The notes: a model not told the origin generated them from the sequence alone. Shown: positions 41,340 to 50,492, counted from the stretch's first letter. The stretch: DNA of 64,000 nt from Scopulibacillus_A cellulosilyticus (GCF_042665295.1 NZ_JBHTCO010000001.1:62001-126000); one strand, 5' to 3'. Program-made: numbers and translations.

Positions 41340-42233
41340 ATGAAAGACCAAGTGGAGGATTTTATTCATTATTTGCATGTAGAACGTGGTTTGGCAAATA
41401 ATACAATGCAATCATACCGCAGGGATCTTAATCAATATTCAGCTTACATACAAGATGTCGAGAAGGTATCTAATTGGCAAGATATTAACAGGACAATGAT
41501 TACCAAATATTTATATCAATTAAAAGATCAAGGAAAGGCGCCTGCGACCTTAGCTCGTCAAACCGCAAGCATCCGCAGTTTTCATCAATTCTTATTAAGA
41601 GAAAATATTGTTAATCATGATCCGTCCCATCATGTCGGCGTGCCGAAAGCTGAGCGCCGGTTGCCGAAGGTTCTGTCCTTAGGTGAAGTTGAAGCGCTGC
41701 TTGCTGCGCCTGCGACCGCGACAGCCATTGGTTTAAGAGATCAGGCAATGCTTGAAGTGCTGTATGCGACCGGTATTCGTGTTTCCGAACTTATGGGGCT
41801 TAATTTGGAAGATATCCATTTAACAATGGGTTTTCTTCGCTGTATGGGAAAAGGAAGCAAAGAAAGAATTATTCCTCTTGGACGTATGGCTTTAAAAGCA
41901 ATGAAGCAGTATATAGAGGAAGCACGCCCAAAATTATTGAAAAATAAGAAGCAGCAAGATGCCTTATTCTTAAATCACCATGGCAATCGTTTAACAAGAC
42001 AAGGTTTTTGGAAAATATTAAAACAATTGGCTTTAAATGCGGGTATTACAAAGTCAATAACTCCTCATACTTTAAGACACTCCTTTGCGACTCATCTGTT
42101 GGAAAACGGTGCTGATCTGCGTTCTGTTCAAGAAATGCTGGGACATGCTGATATTTCAACAACGCAAATTTATACCCATGTGACGAAGCAGCGCTTGAAG
42201 GATATTTATACAACGTATCACCCCAGAGCTTAA
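41340..42233 (+). CDS. xerD: Tyrosine recombinase XerD
   Basis: Resolves chromosome dimers at dif with XerC. 297 residues. An N-terminal SAM-like domain (VEDFIHYLHVERGLANNTMQSYRRDL) precedes the catalytic domain with the complete R-K-H-R-H-Y set: TGIRVSELMGL, KGSKERIIPLG, HTLRHSFATHLL, LGHADISTTQIYTHV. The start MKDQVEDF follows GGGGA and fits family length; five upstream codons are in frame but lie in yqzK. It precedes deoB. Confidence 0.95.
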   Translation: MKDQVEDFIHYLHVERGLANNTMQSYRRDLNQYSAYIQDVEKVSNWQDINRTMITKYLYQLKDQGKAPATLARQTASIRSFHQFLLRENIVNHDPSHHVGVPKAERRLPKVLSLGEVEALLAAPATATAIGLRDQAMLEVLYATGIRVSELMGLNLEDIHLTMGFLRCMGKGSKERIIPLGRMALKAMKQYIEEARPKLLKNKKQQDALFLNHHGNRLTRQGFWKILKQLALNAGITKSITPHTLRHSFATHLLENGADLRSVQEMLGHADISTTQIYTHVTKQRLKDIYTTYHPRA

Positions 42234-42290
42234 AATTGCTGCAAGGGTGTTCTTTAATTAATCAAATAAGGAAACGGAGTAAATAAAGAT

Positions 42291-43475
42291 ATGAAAAAAA
42301 ATGCTTTTGAACGCATCTTTTTAATCGTATTAGATTCAGTGGGCATTGGCGAAGCGCCTGATGCTGAGAAATTTGGGGATAAGGGTGCTGATACTATCGG
42401 CCATATTGCTGAAAAAATGAATGGTCTTAAACTGCCTCATTTGGAGACGTTTGGGTTGGGGAATATTAGAAATGATATAAAAGGGGTAACGCCTGTTGAA
42501 CATCCAAAAGCCCATTATGGCCGCATGCAAGAGGCATCAAATGGTAAAGATACAATGACCGGTCACTGGGAAATTATGGGCCTCAAAATTGAAAACCCAT
42601 TTATTACTTTTCCTGACGGTTTTCCAGATGAATTAATCAGGCAGCTTGAGGAGAAGACAGGAAGAAAAGTCATCGGTAATAAACCGGCTTCAGGTACGGA
42701 AATTATTAAAGAACTTGGCGCTGAACATATGGAAACAGGTGCTTTAATCGTATATACCTCCGCTGACTCAGTGCTACAAATTGCCGCACATGAAGATATT
42801 ATTCCGATTGATGAACAGTATCGTATTTGCGAAATTGCCCGTGAATTGACAAAAGATGAAAAATATATGGTTGGACGGGTTATTGCACGTCCGTTTGTTG
42901 GTGAGCCTGGACAATTTGAAAGAACAGCTAACCGCCATGATTATGCACTGAAACCATTTGGTCATACTGTTATGAATGAACTGAAAGATCAACATTTTGA
43001 TGTTATCGCTCTTGGTAAAATCAGTGATATTTATGATGGCGAGGGTGTGACCGAAGCCATCCGTACCAAAGATAATATGGACGGCGTAGACAAGCTGTTA
43101 ACCGTCATGGATAAACCATTCCATGGGCTTTCTTTCTTGAATCTTGTTGATTTTGATGCAAAATACGGCCATCGCCGTGATCCGATTGGTTACGGTGAAG
43201 CGCTTGAAGCATTTGACCGGCGTCTTCCTGAAATTCTTGGGAAATTGACCGACAAAGACTGTCTGATTATTACTGCTGACCATGGTAATGATCCAACCCA
43301 TGCGGGAACCGATCATACGAGAGAATTTGTACCATTGTTCGTTTATTATAATGGCATAAAAGAAGGTCATGAAATACCTCTTAGGCATACTTTCTCAGAC
43401 CTTGGCGCGACAATCAGCGACCAGTTCGATATTCCAATGCCTGAACATGGTACAAGCTTTTTAGACGAGATTTAA
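42291..43475 (+). CDS. deoB: Phosphopentomutase
   Basis: Interconverts ribose or deoxyribose 1-phosphate and 5-phosphate in nucleoside salvage. 394 residues of the alkaline-phosphatase superfamily. Metal-site motifs are LDSVGIGEAPDA at the N-terminus and IITADHGNDPTHAGTDHTREFVP near the C-terminus; the phosphothreonine region is NGKDTMTGHWE. GGAAACGGAG precedes the ATG. It forms an operon with punA, 20 bases downstream, the two enzymes acting consecutively. Confidence 0.96.
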   Translation: MKKNAFERIFLIVLDSVGIGEAPDAEKFGDKGADTIGHIAEKMNGLKLPHLETFGLGNIRNDIKGVTPVEHPKAHYGRMQEASNGKDTMTGHWEIMGLKIENPFITFPDGFPDELIRQLEEKTGRKVIGNKPASGTEIIKELGAEHMETGALIVYTSADSVLQIAAHEDIIPIDEQYRICEIARELTKDEKYMVGRVIARPFVGEPGQFERTANRHDYALKPFGHTVMNELKDQHFDVIALGKISDIYDGEGVTEAIRTKDNMDGVDKLLTVMDKPFHGLSFLNLVDFDAKYGHRRDPIGYGEALEAFDRRLPEILGKLTDKDCLIITADHGNDPTHAGTDHTREFVPLFVYYNGIKEGHEIPLRHTFSDLGATISDQFDIPMPEHGTSFLDEI

Positions 43476-43494
43476 TAATAGGAGCGAATAAGTA

Positions 43495-44319
43495 ATGTCA
43501 ATGGAAACAATGATAAATGAAGCAATGAATGTCATCAAACCGGAATTAAAGGAGCAGCCTAAAATTGGTTTAATTTTAGGTTCGGGGCTTGGTGTATTGG
43601 CTGATGAGCTGGCTGAAGCTGTAACCATTTCCTATCAGAAGGTTCCTTATTTTCCGGAGTCAACTGTTAAAGGACATGCGGGGCAATTTGTTTTTGGCAG
43701 ACTTGAAGGTGTACCGGTTGTTGCTATGCAAGGGCGCTATCATTTTTATGAAGGCTATGATTTAAAGCAGGTAACATTCCCGGTCCGTGTCATGAAGGCC
43801 TTAGGTGTTAAGCAATTAATTGTAACTAACGCCGCTGGGGGTGTTAACACTTCTTTTAAACCTGGCGACTTAATGATTATAAATGATCACATTAATATGC
43901 TTGGTACGAATCCGCTTATCGGGCCAAATGAAACAAATCTTGGCGTCAGATTTCCGGATATGTCAGAGGTCTATAATAAAGACTTAATCGAAATGGCAAA
44001 GAGTGTTGCAGGCGAGCATCAAATAGATATAAAAGAAGGGATCTATTATGCAACGAGCGGCCCGAGCTACGAAACGCCGGCAGAAGTAAGGATGATTCGT
44101 ACGCTTGGCGGTGATGCTGTCGGAATGTCAACTGTACCGGAAGTGATTGTCGCAAGGCACAGCGGCTTAGAAGTCCTGGGTATCTCCTGCATTACCAATG
44201 CTGCAAGCGGGATTCTTGATCAGCCGTTATCACATGAAGAAGTCATCGAAACAACAGAAAAAGTTAAAGCGACTTTCGTTCAGTTAGTTAAAGCAATTGT
44301 ACAGAAAATGGGAGAATAA
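43495..44319 (+). CDS. punA: Purine nucleoside phosphorylase (trimeric type)
   Basis: Phosphorolysis of guanosine and inosine to base plus ribose 1-phosphate, feeding DeoB. 274 residues. The phosphate loop is GLILGSGLG, the substrate motif is VMQGRYHFYEGYDLKQVTFPVR, and the base-binding region is GVYYATSGPSYETPAEVR-like (here GIYYATSGPSYETPAEV) with SCITNAASG. This is the B. subtilis PupG-type class. GGAGCG precedes the ATG. It is followed by a strong terminator. Confidence 0.95.
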   Translation: MSMETMINEAMNVIKPELKEQPKIGLILGSGLGVLADELAEAVTISYQKVPYFPESTVKGHAGQFVFGRLEGVPVVAMQGRYHFYEGYDLKQVTFPVRVMKALGVKQLIVTNAAGGVNTSFKPGDLMIINDHINMLGTNPLIGPNETNLGVRFPDMSEVYNKDLIEMAKSVAGEHQIDIKEGIYYATSGPSYETPAEVRMIRTLGGDAVGMSTVPEVIVARHSGLEVLGISCITNAASGILDQPLSHEEVIETTEKVKATFVQLVKAIVQKMGE

Positions 44320-44320
44320 A

Positions 44321-44354
44321 AAATAAGCAACCTTTACCGGTTGCTTATTTTTTA
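44321..44354 (+). terminator. Terminator of deoB-punA
   Basis: AAATAAGCAACC (44321-44332) pairs perfectly with GGTTGCTTATTT (44339-44350), then TTTT. Confidence 0.9.
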
Positions 44355-44388
44355 TTCAGAAAAAAGCTTCCCTGCTGATCACTAATTT

Positions 44389-44417
44389 GTATAAACATGA
44401 AAGTTTTGGAAAGAATA
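44389..44417 (+). promoter_or_regulatory. Sigma-F-type promoter of dacF
   Basis: GTATA, 14 bases, GGAAAGAATA; the -10 matches GGnrAnAnTw at every fixed position. dacF is forespore-expressed in B. subtilis, and read-through would also supply spoIIA. Confidence 0.65.
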
Positions 44418-44446
44418 TTAGAGATTATGGATTGGAGGGATTGCAG

Positions 44447-45631
44447 ATGAAGGCGTTTGCGGCAGTGTTTACAAGTTTTATGATCTTTTTTTCGTCACTT
44501 ACAATGCCGGCAGTTACTTGGGCTAAGCAAAATGATCAAAATAACCAAAATAACAAGCTTGTAGATCAAGTTAAATCAGCCATTCTTATTGAAAAAGATA
44601 CTGGACGAGTGTTATTTAATAAGAACTCAAACAAAGAGTTACCGCCGGCGAGCATGACTAAAATCATGACATTGCTGATTATTTTTAAAGCATTGGACCG
44701 CCACGATATTTCATTATCTGATAAGGTTAGAGTCAGTGAACATGCGGCATCTATGGGAGGTTCGCAAGTATTTTTAGAGCCTGGGGAAGAAATGACAGTT
44801 AATGAATTATTAAAAGCTATTGCAATCGGCTCTGCCAATGATGCTTCTATGGCTATGGCCGAGTATATCGCAGGATCAGAAGGTGATTTTGTAAAAAAAA
44901 TGAACGAGGAAGCTAAGGATTTAGGTCTCAAGCATACTCACTTTGAAAATCCAACCGGTTTGCCTGCGAAAAACCATTACTCTACAGCTCATGACATGGC
45001 TATCATGGCAAAGGCTCTATTACACTATGAGAAAGTCTTAAAATACACATCAAAGTATGAAGATTATTTAAGAGAAAATTCAGATGAAAAATTTTGGTTA
45101 GTTAATACAAATAAAATGATTAAAACATACCCAGGAGTAGATGGTTTAAAAACAGGTTATACCAATGAAGCAAAATATTGCTTAACAGCAACAGCAAAAC
45201 GAAATGATATGCGGGTGATTGCTGTTGTCATGGGAGCACCGACTACAAAAGAACGTAATAAGCAAGTAGCAAAGTTATTTGATTATGCTTTTGCCAATTA
45301 TCAAACGAAAAAATTGGTTAATGCCGGGCACGTGGTTCGGGAAGTAGAAGTCAGCAAAAGCCAACAAGGAAAGGTGCCTGTAATAACACAGGACCGTGTT
45401 GTTTTACTTCTCAAAAAAGGCACAGATAAGAATAAAATTAAAACCAAGATACAAATCAATAAAAATTTGCATGCACCTATGAAAAAAGGTACAACAGTCG
45501 GCTATTATACAGTGACAAGTAAAGGTAAGACTTTATCGAAAACGCCTTTAGTTGTAGCTGAAAATATTAAAGAAGCCTCATGGTGGCAATTATTTAAAAG
45601 AAATATTGGAAAAATGACGAATTGGGGTTAG
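44447..45631 (+). CDS. dacF: D-alanyl-D-alanine carboxypeptidase DacF
   Basis: Penicillin-binding protein 5-type DD-carboxypeptidase for spore cortex and germ-cell-wall peptidoglycan. 394 residues with a signal peptide (MKAFAAVFTSFMIFFSSLTMPAVTWA). Active-site motifs are SxxK in PASMTKIM, SxN in SAND (IGSANDAS), and KTG in LKTGYT. The C-terminal PBP5 domain 2 is followed by an amphipathic membrane anchor (WWQLFKRNIGKM). GGAGGG is seven bases before the chosen ATG. It sits directly before spoIIA, as in B. subtilis. Confidence 0.95.
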   Translation: MKAFAAVFTSFMIFFSSLTMPAVTWAKQNDQNNQNNKLVDQVKSAILIEKDTGRVLFNKNSNKELPPASMTKIMTLLIIFKALDRHDISLSDKVRVSEHAASMGGSQVFLEPGEEMTVNELLKAIAIGSANDASMAMAEYIAGSEGDFVKKMNEEAKDLGLKHTHFENPTGLPAKNHYSTAHDMAIMAKALLHYEKVLKYTSKYEDYLRENSDEKFWLVNTNKMIKTYPGVDGLKTGYTNEAKYCLTATAKRNDMRVIAVVMGAPTTKERNKQVAKLFDYAFANYQTKKLVNAGHVVREVEVSKSQQGKVPVITQDRVVLLLKKGTDKNKIKTKIQINKNLHAPMKKGTTVGYYTVTSKGKTLSKTPLVVAENIKEASWWQLFKRNIGKMTNWG

Positions 45632-45665
45632 ATCCCCTCGAAACCCCACTAGTTTTGTCATGATG

Positions 45666-45695
45666 AAGGAATCAGCGATATTAATATAGAAAAAT
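45666..45695 (+). promoter_or_regulatory. Candidate sigma-H promoter of spoIIA
   Basis: AAGGAAT followed about 15 bases later by TAGAAAAAT, in the dacF-spoIIAA gap where B. subtilis has its sigma-H promoter. The -35 is good, the -10 only partial (GAAAA instead of GAATT). Confidence 0.4.
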
Positions 45696-45710
45696 TGGTT
45701 TATGAGAAGA

Positions 45711-45766
45711 TGTTCAAAAAGTCCGGGAAACATGGCATCGGCCCTGTTTGTCCTCCTTTTTGAACT
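45711..45766. repeat. Dispersed palindrome family 2, copy 2
   Basis: TGTTCAAAAAG at one end and CTTTTTGAACTTG at the other form a long imperfect hairpin with inner GAAACA/TGTTTG pairing. Same outer arms as copies 1 and 3. It is located in the spoIIA leader. Confidence 0.75.
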
Positions 45767-45802
45767 TGATTTAAAGAGCGATGAAGTGAGGAGGAGAAGT
45801 CA

Positions 45803-46153
45803 GTGAGTCTTCGCATTGAATTGGAGGTAAAGCATCAGGTTTTGTGCATCCGCTTGGAAGGGGAACTTGATCATCATACGTCGGAAAAATTAAGGAATCA
45901 AGTCAATGAAGTGCTACAAAAGCAGCCCATACACCATATTCTTTTAAATCTTGGGGAATTGCAATTTATGGACAGCTCTGGTTTGGGTGTTATTTTAGGC
46001 CGTTACAAACAAATTTCGAGTCAAGGCGGCGAAATGGTAGTTTGTTCAATATCTCCAGCTGTTCGCAGGTTATTTGAAATGTCTGGAATGTTTAAAATCC
46101 TTCGTTTAGAGGAAAATGAACAAAATGCACTACAGACTTTGGGGGTGGCCTAA
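45803..46153 (+). CDS. spoIIAA: Anti-anti-sigma factor SpoIIAA
   Basis: STAS-domain protein that releases sigma-F from SpoIIAB when unphosphorylated. 116 residues. The phosphorylation site is the serine in FMDSSGLGVILGRY. A GTG start follows GAGGAGGAG. Its stop is immediately followed by spoIIAB. Three-gene spoIIA operon with SpoIIAB and sigma-F, controlling forespore-specific gene expression. Confidence 0.96.
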   Translation: MSLRIELEVKHQVLCIRLEGELDHHTSEKLRNQVNEVLQKQPIHHILLNLGELQFMDSSGLGVILGRYKQISSQGGEMVVCSISPAVRRLFEMSGMFKILRLEENEQNALQTLGVA

Positions 46154-46594
46154 TTGAAAAATGAAATGACACTTGAATTTACGGCTGTTAGTGAAAATGA
46201 ATCATTTGCAAGGGTGACAGTGGCTGCTTTTGTAGCACAGCTTGATCCAACGATGGATGAATTAACCGAAATCAAGACAGTCGTTTCAGAAGCCGTAACA
46301 AATGCCATCATTCACGGATATAACAATCAAGCTGATGGTAAAGTCTACATTAAGGCGGAATTAATTGATGGGGCAGTTAATTTAACGATTCGGGATGAAG
46401 GTGTAGGTATTGAAAATCTCGAAGAAGCCCGTCAGCCTTTGTTTACAACTAAGCCTGAACTGGAAAGGTCAGGAATGGGCTTCACTATTATGGAAAATTT
46501 TGTAGATCACGTTGACGTATATACCGCTTTAGGACAAGGAACAACAGTTTATTTGACTAAGCATTTATCCAAAAGTAAAGCCTTATGTAATTAA
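46154..46594 (+). CDS. spoIIAB: Anti-sigma-F kinase SpoIIAB
   Basis: Serine kinase and anti-sigma factor; holds sigma-F or phosphorylates SpoIIAA. GHKL ATPase with N-box TVVSEAVTNAIIHGY, G1 box DEGVGI and G2 box SGMGFTIM. 146 residues. The TTG start abuts the spoIIAA stop with TTGGGGG upstream, so synthesis of the two partners is coupled, which suits their stoichiometric relation. Confidence 0.96.
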   Translation: MKNEMTLEFTAVSENESFARVTVAAFVAQLDPTMDELTEIKTVVSEAVTNAIIHGYNNQADGKVYIKAELIDGAVNLTIRDEGVGIENLEEARQPLFTTKPELERSGMGFTIMENFVDHVDVYTALGQGTTVYLTKHLSKSKALCN

Positions 46595-46608
46595 GGAGAT
46601 TGATGCCA

Positions 46609-47367
46609 ATGGATCTCGATTTGAAAAAAGAGGCTCGGGAACCTTTACTGGACGATGATGAAATCAAAGAGCTTATAGAAAAAAGCCAAAAAGGCGATAA
46701 GGAAGCAAGAGATCTTATCGTCCAAAAAAATATGAGACTGGTTTGGTCTGTTGTTCAAAGGTTCCTGAATAGAGGATATGAATCAGATGATTTATTCCAG
46801 ATTGGCTGCATCGGTCTCTTAAAGTCCGTTGATAAATTTGATCTGTCATACGATGTGAAATTTTCAACGTATGCCGTACCGATGATTATCGGTGAAATTC
46901 AACGGTTTATCAGGGACGATGGGACAGTTAAAGTCAGCAGATCTTTAAAAGAAACTGGAAATAAGGTTCGAAAGAAAAAAGATGAATTATCAAAAAAATT
47001 GGGAAGAAATCCGACCGTTAATGAAATCGCGGAGGCTTTAGAGCTTTCTGCTGAAGATGTTATTATGTCTCAGGAAGCCATTAGAACACCTTCTTCGATC
47101 CATGAAACGGTCTATGAAAATGACGGGGATCCAATTACTTTGCTCGATCAGATTTCCGATAAAGATGAAAATAAATGGTTTGATAAAATTGCTTTAAGAG
47201 AAGCTGTTCAGCACTTACAGGAAAGAGAACGGCTCATTGTTTACCTCAGATATTTTAAAGACCAGACGCAGTCTGAGGTAGCCAAACGATTAGGTATATC
47301 ACAAGTACAAGTTTCCCGGTTAGAAAAGAAAATATTAGATGATATTAAAGGTCAGATGGTTGATTAA
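46609..47367 (+). CDS. sigF: Forespore sigma factor F
   Basis: RNA polymerase sigma factor for early forespore genes. 252 residues with region 2 (MRLVWSVVQRFLNRGYESDDLFQIGCIGLL), region 2.4 (FSTYAVPMIIGEIQRFIRDD), region 3, and region 4 helix-turn-helix (QSEVAKRLGISQVQVSRLEKKIL). The start MDLDLKK is aligned with B. subtilis SigF; AAGGAG is ten bases upstream. A TTG-ATG pair three codons earlier is possible. A terminator overlaps the end of the gene. Confidence 0.96.
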   Translation: MDLDLKKEAREPLLDDDEIKELIEKSQKGDKEARDLIVQKNMRLVWSVVQRFLNRGYESDDLFQIGCIGLLKSVDKFDLSYDVKFSTYAVPMIIGEIQRFIRDDGTVKVSRSLKETGNKVRKKKDELSKKLGRNPTVNEIAEALELSAEDVIMSQEAIRTPSSIHETVYENDGDPITLLDQISDKDENKWFDKIALREAVQHLQERERLIVYLRYFKDQTQSEVAKRLGISQVQVSRLEKKILDDIKGQMVD

Positions 47368-47386
47368 CCAGCTGGCCTTTTTTATG
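47350..47386 (+). terminator. Terminator of the spoIIA operon
   Basis: GGTCAGATGGTT pairs with AACCAGCTGGCC around GATT, then TTTTTT. The 5-prime arm lies in the last sigF codons. Confidence 0.85.
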
Positions 47387-47433
47387 TACGTTAAGCTTAT
47401 AAATTGGCAGCAGCGGATGCCAATTCAACGCAG

Positions 47434-47520
47434 CGGCCAATTTTAGGTCTTAAGTATCAGTGCAACTAGGCCTCTGTCTTCGCCTTTTAAGGCTTGCCAA
47501 TCGGCAAGTTTTCTTTATGG
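47434..47520 (+). repeat. Dispersed repeat family 1, copy B
   Basis: About 87 nt nearly identical to 23481-23570. The 3-prime end is a perfect CTTGCC-AATC-GGCAAG stem followed by TTTTCTTTAT, so it should terminate transcription. It lies between sigF and the spoVA promoter. Confidence 0.8.
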
Positions 47521-47546
47521 AAAGTTATGGATAATACAAGACGGAA

Positions 47547-47576
47547 GAATGTTTGTAAAAAAGCCAATCCATACTA
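47547..47576 (+). promoter_or_regulatory. Sigma-G promoter of the spoVA operon
   Basis: GAATG, 18 bases, CATACTA is a perfect match to the sigma-G pattern GHATR-N18-CATWHTA. It lies 23 bases upstream of the spoVAA start, and spoVA is sigma-G dependent in B. subtilis. Confidence 0.8.
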
Positions 47577-47598
47577 ATTATACGAGGGGGAAATAGCA

Positions 47599-48222
47599 AT
47601 GGGCTCTGCTGTCATTTATATTCGGTTACGGCAAAAATTTAAAGCGAAGGTTAATGATGTTATTCGAATTAACAAAATGGCGCAAATTATTGCTCCTGAT
47701 GATTTAAGGCAAAGGCTCAATCAGTTGGCTGTTTACCGTGTTACTCCAGAGGACAATTCATTTATTGTCATTGATGTTATGGATGTCATTAATGAAATAT
47801 ATCAACAGTATCCGGACTTGGATATCCAAACAATTGGTCCGCCGCAAACAATAGTTGAAGTTGAATCAAGAAAAAGAAAGATTGCTCCTTTGTTTTTTAT
47901 CATTGTTTGGCTGCTTTTATTTATAGGCGCTTCATTAACCATTATGAACTTTCATGAAGATGTTTCTATGAGGGCTGTTCATCAAAAAATTTATTACCTT
48001 ATAACTGGGAAAATAAATGATAAACCGCTGATTTTACAGATCCCATATTCATTTGGTATTGGGATTGGGATGATACTCTTTTTCAATCATATTTTTAAAA
48101 AGCGCTTTAATGAGGAACCTAGTCCATTAGAAGTAGAAATGTTTAATTATCAACAAGATTTAGATCAGTATGTCATTGTACAAGAAAAGCAAAAAAGTGA
48201 GTTAAAGAAACATCATGATTAA
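47599..48222 (+). CDS. spoVAA: Stage V sporulation protein AA
   Basis: First protein of the dipicolinic acid channel operon. 207 residues. An N-terminal soluble domain (IYIRLRQKFKAKVNDVIRINKMAQI) is followed by two membrane helices near residues 98-115 and 148-165. SpoVAA is found in Bacillus spoVA operons and supports Ca-DPA movement into the forespore and out at germination. GAGGGGG precedes the ATG. It overlaps spoVAB by eight bases. Confidence 0.93.
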   Translation: MGSAVIYIRLRQKFKAKVNDVIRINKMAQIIAPDDLRQRLNQLAVYRVTPEDNSFIVIDVMDVINEIYQQYPDLDIQTIGPPQTIVEVESRKRKIAPLFFIIVWLLLFIGASLTIMNFHEDVSMRAVHQKIYYLITGKINDKPLILQIPYSFGIGIGMILFFNHIFKKRFNEEPSPLEVEMFNYQQDLDQYVIVQEKQKSELKKHHD

Positions 48223-48634
48223 AGATGTTGTTCTTATCATTATTGGCTTTTCAAGCGGGTTGGCAGTAGGCTGCGGATTTGTCGCTTTTCTCACTGTGCT
48301 TGGCATTATTCCCCGTTTAACACAATTAACTAAGACTTTACATTTTATTAGGGAATATGAATGGAGTATTGTATTTGGTACTTTATTCGGTACATGGTTC
48401 GGTCTAAGGGACATTCATTTAACATTAATATCTTTGATTTTAATTCCAATAGGATTTGCATCGGGTATTTTTGTCGGAATGCTGGCAGCTGCTTTAACAG
48501 AAGTACTTAATGTTCTGCCGATTTTATCTAAACGGATAGGCATAAATGAAAAAATACTTATTTTATTAATGGCTCTTGTTTTGGGCAAGGTTTTCGGATC
48601 GTTATTTCACTGGACAATATTTGTTGACAAATAA
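48215..48634 (+). CDS. spoVAB: Stage V sporulation protein AB
   Basis: Integral membrane protein of the SpoVA complex, 139 residues, four helices. The first helix LIIIGFSSGLAVGCGFVAFLTVLGIIPRL contains the family GLAVG/GFVAFL pattern. It begins inside the end of spoVAA, so it is co-translated. Acts with SpoVAA and the core SpoVAC-D-E channel in the spore inner membrane. Confidence 0.92.
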   Translation: MIKDVVLIIIGFSSGLAVGCGFVAFLTVLGIIPRLTQLTKTLHFIREYEWSIVFGTLFGTWFGLRDIHLTLISLILIPIGFASGIFVGMLAAALTEVLNVLPILSKRIGINEKILILLMALVLGKVFGSLFHWTIFVDK

Positions 48635-48649
48635 TGAGGAGGTCATTCC

Positions 48650-49108
48650 ATGGGTCAACTTAATAATAAAACAAATTATAAAAAAAATATTAAGCCGTAC
48701 CAATTGAAACCAAATTACTTTATGAACTGTATTAAAGCTTTTCTTGTAGGCGGCTTTATCTGTTTGTTAGGAGAATTGCTGCAGAATTTTTATATAAGAT
48801 TCTTTGACTTTACAGAAAAAACAGCAGGGGCCCCAACGCAAGGAACATTAATTATTATTGCTTGTTTACTTACTGGATTCGGTATTTATGACAAGATCGG
48901 TCAATTTGCGGGTGCGGGTTCTCTTATACCAGTAACCGGTTTTGCGAATTCAATAACATCAGCTGCTCTTGAACATAAGAGTGAAGGCATTGTTCTTGGA
49001 GTTGCAACTAATCTATTCAAATTGGCAGGTGCTGTCATCGTGTTTGGTGTCGTTTCGGCAGCAGTACTTGGCGTTATACGATTATTTATTAATAATTTAC
49101 TCGGTTAA
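48650..49108 (+). CDS. spoVAC: Stage V sporulation protein AC
   Basis: Core DPA channel protein, mechanosensitive in B. subtilis; 152 residues with several membrane helices. Characteristic segments are CIKAFLVGGFICLLGELLQNFY and FAGAGSLIPVTGFANSITSAALEHKSEGI. It shares the FAGAG-P-TxF motif with SpoVAEB, its paralogue. GAGGAGG precedes the ATG. It is followed 13 bases later by spoVAD. Confidence 0.95.
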   Translation: MGQLNNKTNYKKNIKPYQLKPNYFMNCIKAFLVGGFICLLGELLQNFYIRFFDFTEKTAGAPTQGTLIIIACLLTGFGIYDKIGQFAGAGSLIPVTGFANSITSAALEHKSEGIVLGVATNLFKLAGAVIVFGVVSAAVLGVIRLFINNLLG

Positions 49109-49121
49109 AGGAGGCGGGATT

Positions 49122-50135
49122 ATGCCGAAAATGGGAAAGCAAACATGGAAATTTATGACCAATATCTACCTGTCATCCACCGGTACCACGGCTGGTCCAT
49201 TAGAATCCCAAGGTCCTCTGGGAAACAGCTTTGATCAAACGTATGATGATATGCACTGCGGTGAATCAAACTGGGAACTTGCGGAGAGGACTTTAATGAG
49301 GGAAGCAATTGGCCACTGTTTAAGAAAAGTAAGCAAAAAGGAGCAAGATATAGATTTTTTCTTAGCCGGTGACCTATTAAATCAAACAGTCACATCAAAT
49401 TTTGTAGCAGGAGAAAATCAAATTCCATTTCTAGGGATGTTTGGCGCTTGTTCAACATCAATGGAGACACTGGCTATCGCAGCTCAATTCGTTGATTCCG
49501 GTTTTGCAAATTTTGTTATAGGCGCAGTAAGCAGTCATAACGCAACGGCTGAAAGACAGTTCCGTTACCCTACCGAATACGGCGGATCAAGGCCGAAAAC
49601 AGCAACTTTCACAGTGACAGGGGCCGGAGCAGCTTTAGTAAGTAAAGAGGCTTCGCCGATTTTAATTAAAGAAGCAACAATAGGCAAAGTAATTGACTGG
49701 GGTATCAAAGATGCCAATGATTTGGGTTCGGCAATGGCGCCTGCAGCTGCTGATACAATTGCTGCTCATCTGAAAGATACTGGAAGACAGCCTGATGATT
49801 ATGATCTTATCGTTACAGGTGATCTTTCCAGTGTTGGCAGCCCGATTGTTAAGCAATTGTTATACGAAAAAGGATATAACGTTGACAGTGTTCACCAAGA
49901 TTGCGGATTAATGATTTATAGACCTGATCAGCCGGTTTTTGCCGGCGGCAGCGGGGCTGCGTGTTCTGCTGTGGTGACATACGGTTATATTGCCAATCAA
50001 ATCACTTCAGGATTATTAAAACGTGTTCTTGTTGTAGCGGCTGGTGCGTTATTTAACCCAATAGTCTCACAACAAAAAGAGACAATTCCATGTATTGCCC
50101 ACGGGGTTGTTCTTGAAGCAGCAGGAGGTCAGTAA
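49122..50135 (+). CDS. spoVAD: Stage V sporulation protein AD
   Basis: DPA-binding peripheral protein of the SpoVA complex with a thiolase-like fold, 337 residues. GNSFDQTYDDMHCGESNWE and FLGMFGACSTSMETLA are signature stretches; the fold retains a cysteine in GACSTS that recalls thiolases, although enzymatic activity is not expected. The ATG of MPKMGKQTWK has AAAGGAGG at ideal distance; the longer frame runs back into spoVAC. Confidence 0.95.
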   Translation: MPKMGKQTWKFMTNIYLSSTGTTAGPLESQGPLGNSFDQTYDDMHCGESNWELAERTLMREAIGHCLRKVSKKEQDIDFFLAGDLLNQTVTSNFVAGENQIPFLGMFGACSTSMETLAIAAQFVDSGFANFVIGAVSSHNATAERQFRYPTEYGGSRPKTATFTVTGAGAALVSKEASPILIKEATIGKVIDWGIKDANDLGSAMAPAAADTIAAHLKDTGRQPDDYDLIVTGDLSSVGSPIVKQLLYEKGYNVDSVHQDCGLMIYRPDQPVFAGGSGAACSAVVTYGYIANQITSGLLKRVLVVAAGALFNPIVSQQKETIPCIAHGVVLEAAGGQ

Positions 50136-50136
50136 A

Positions 50137-50487
50137 ATGGCATATCTTATAGCTTTTGTTATCGGCGGTTTAATTTGTGTCGTCGGACAATTATTATTGG
50201 ATGTCTGTAAGCTGACGCCCGCTCATATCGTTGTAACATTTGTTGTAATTGGGGCATTGCTGGATGCATTCGGTTTATACGATCAGCTGATTGAATTTGC
50301 CGGAGCAGGAGCAACGGTTCCGATTACAAGCTTTGGTCATTCATTATTACATGGGGCAATGGCTGAAGGAAAAGAGCATGGATATATTGGCATTGCAATG
50401 GGTATCTTTAAACTAACCTCTGCAGGTATAACTTCCGCTATTTTATTTGGATTTATTGTTGCCTTAATTTTTAAACCGAGAGGGTGA
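50137..50487 (+). CDS. spoVAE: Stage V sporulation protein AEB
   Basis: Small hydrophobic SpoVAC paralogue, 116 residues with four helices. LIEFAGAGATVPITSFGHSLLHGAMAEGKEHGYIGI is the family signature. GGAGG from the end of spoVAD serves as its ribosome site, nine bases before the ATG. Part of the inner-membrane DPA channel. Confidence 0.94.
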   Translation: MAYLIAFVIGGLICVVGQLLLDVCKLTPAHIVVTFVVIGALLDAFGLYDQLIEFAGAGATVPITSFGHSLLHGAMAEGKEHGYIGIAMGIFKLTSAGITSAILFGFIVALIFKPRG

Positions 50488-50492
50488 TTCCA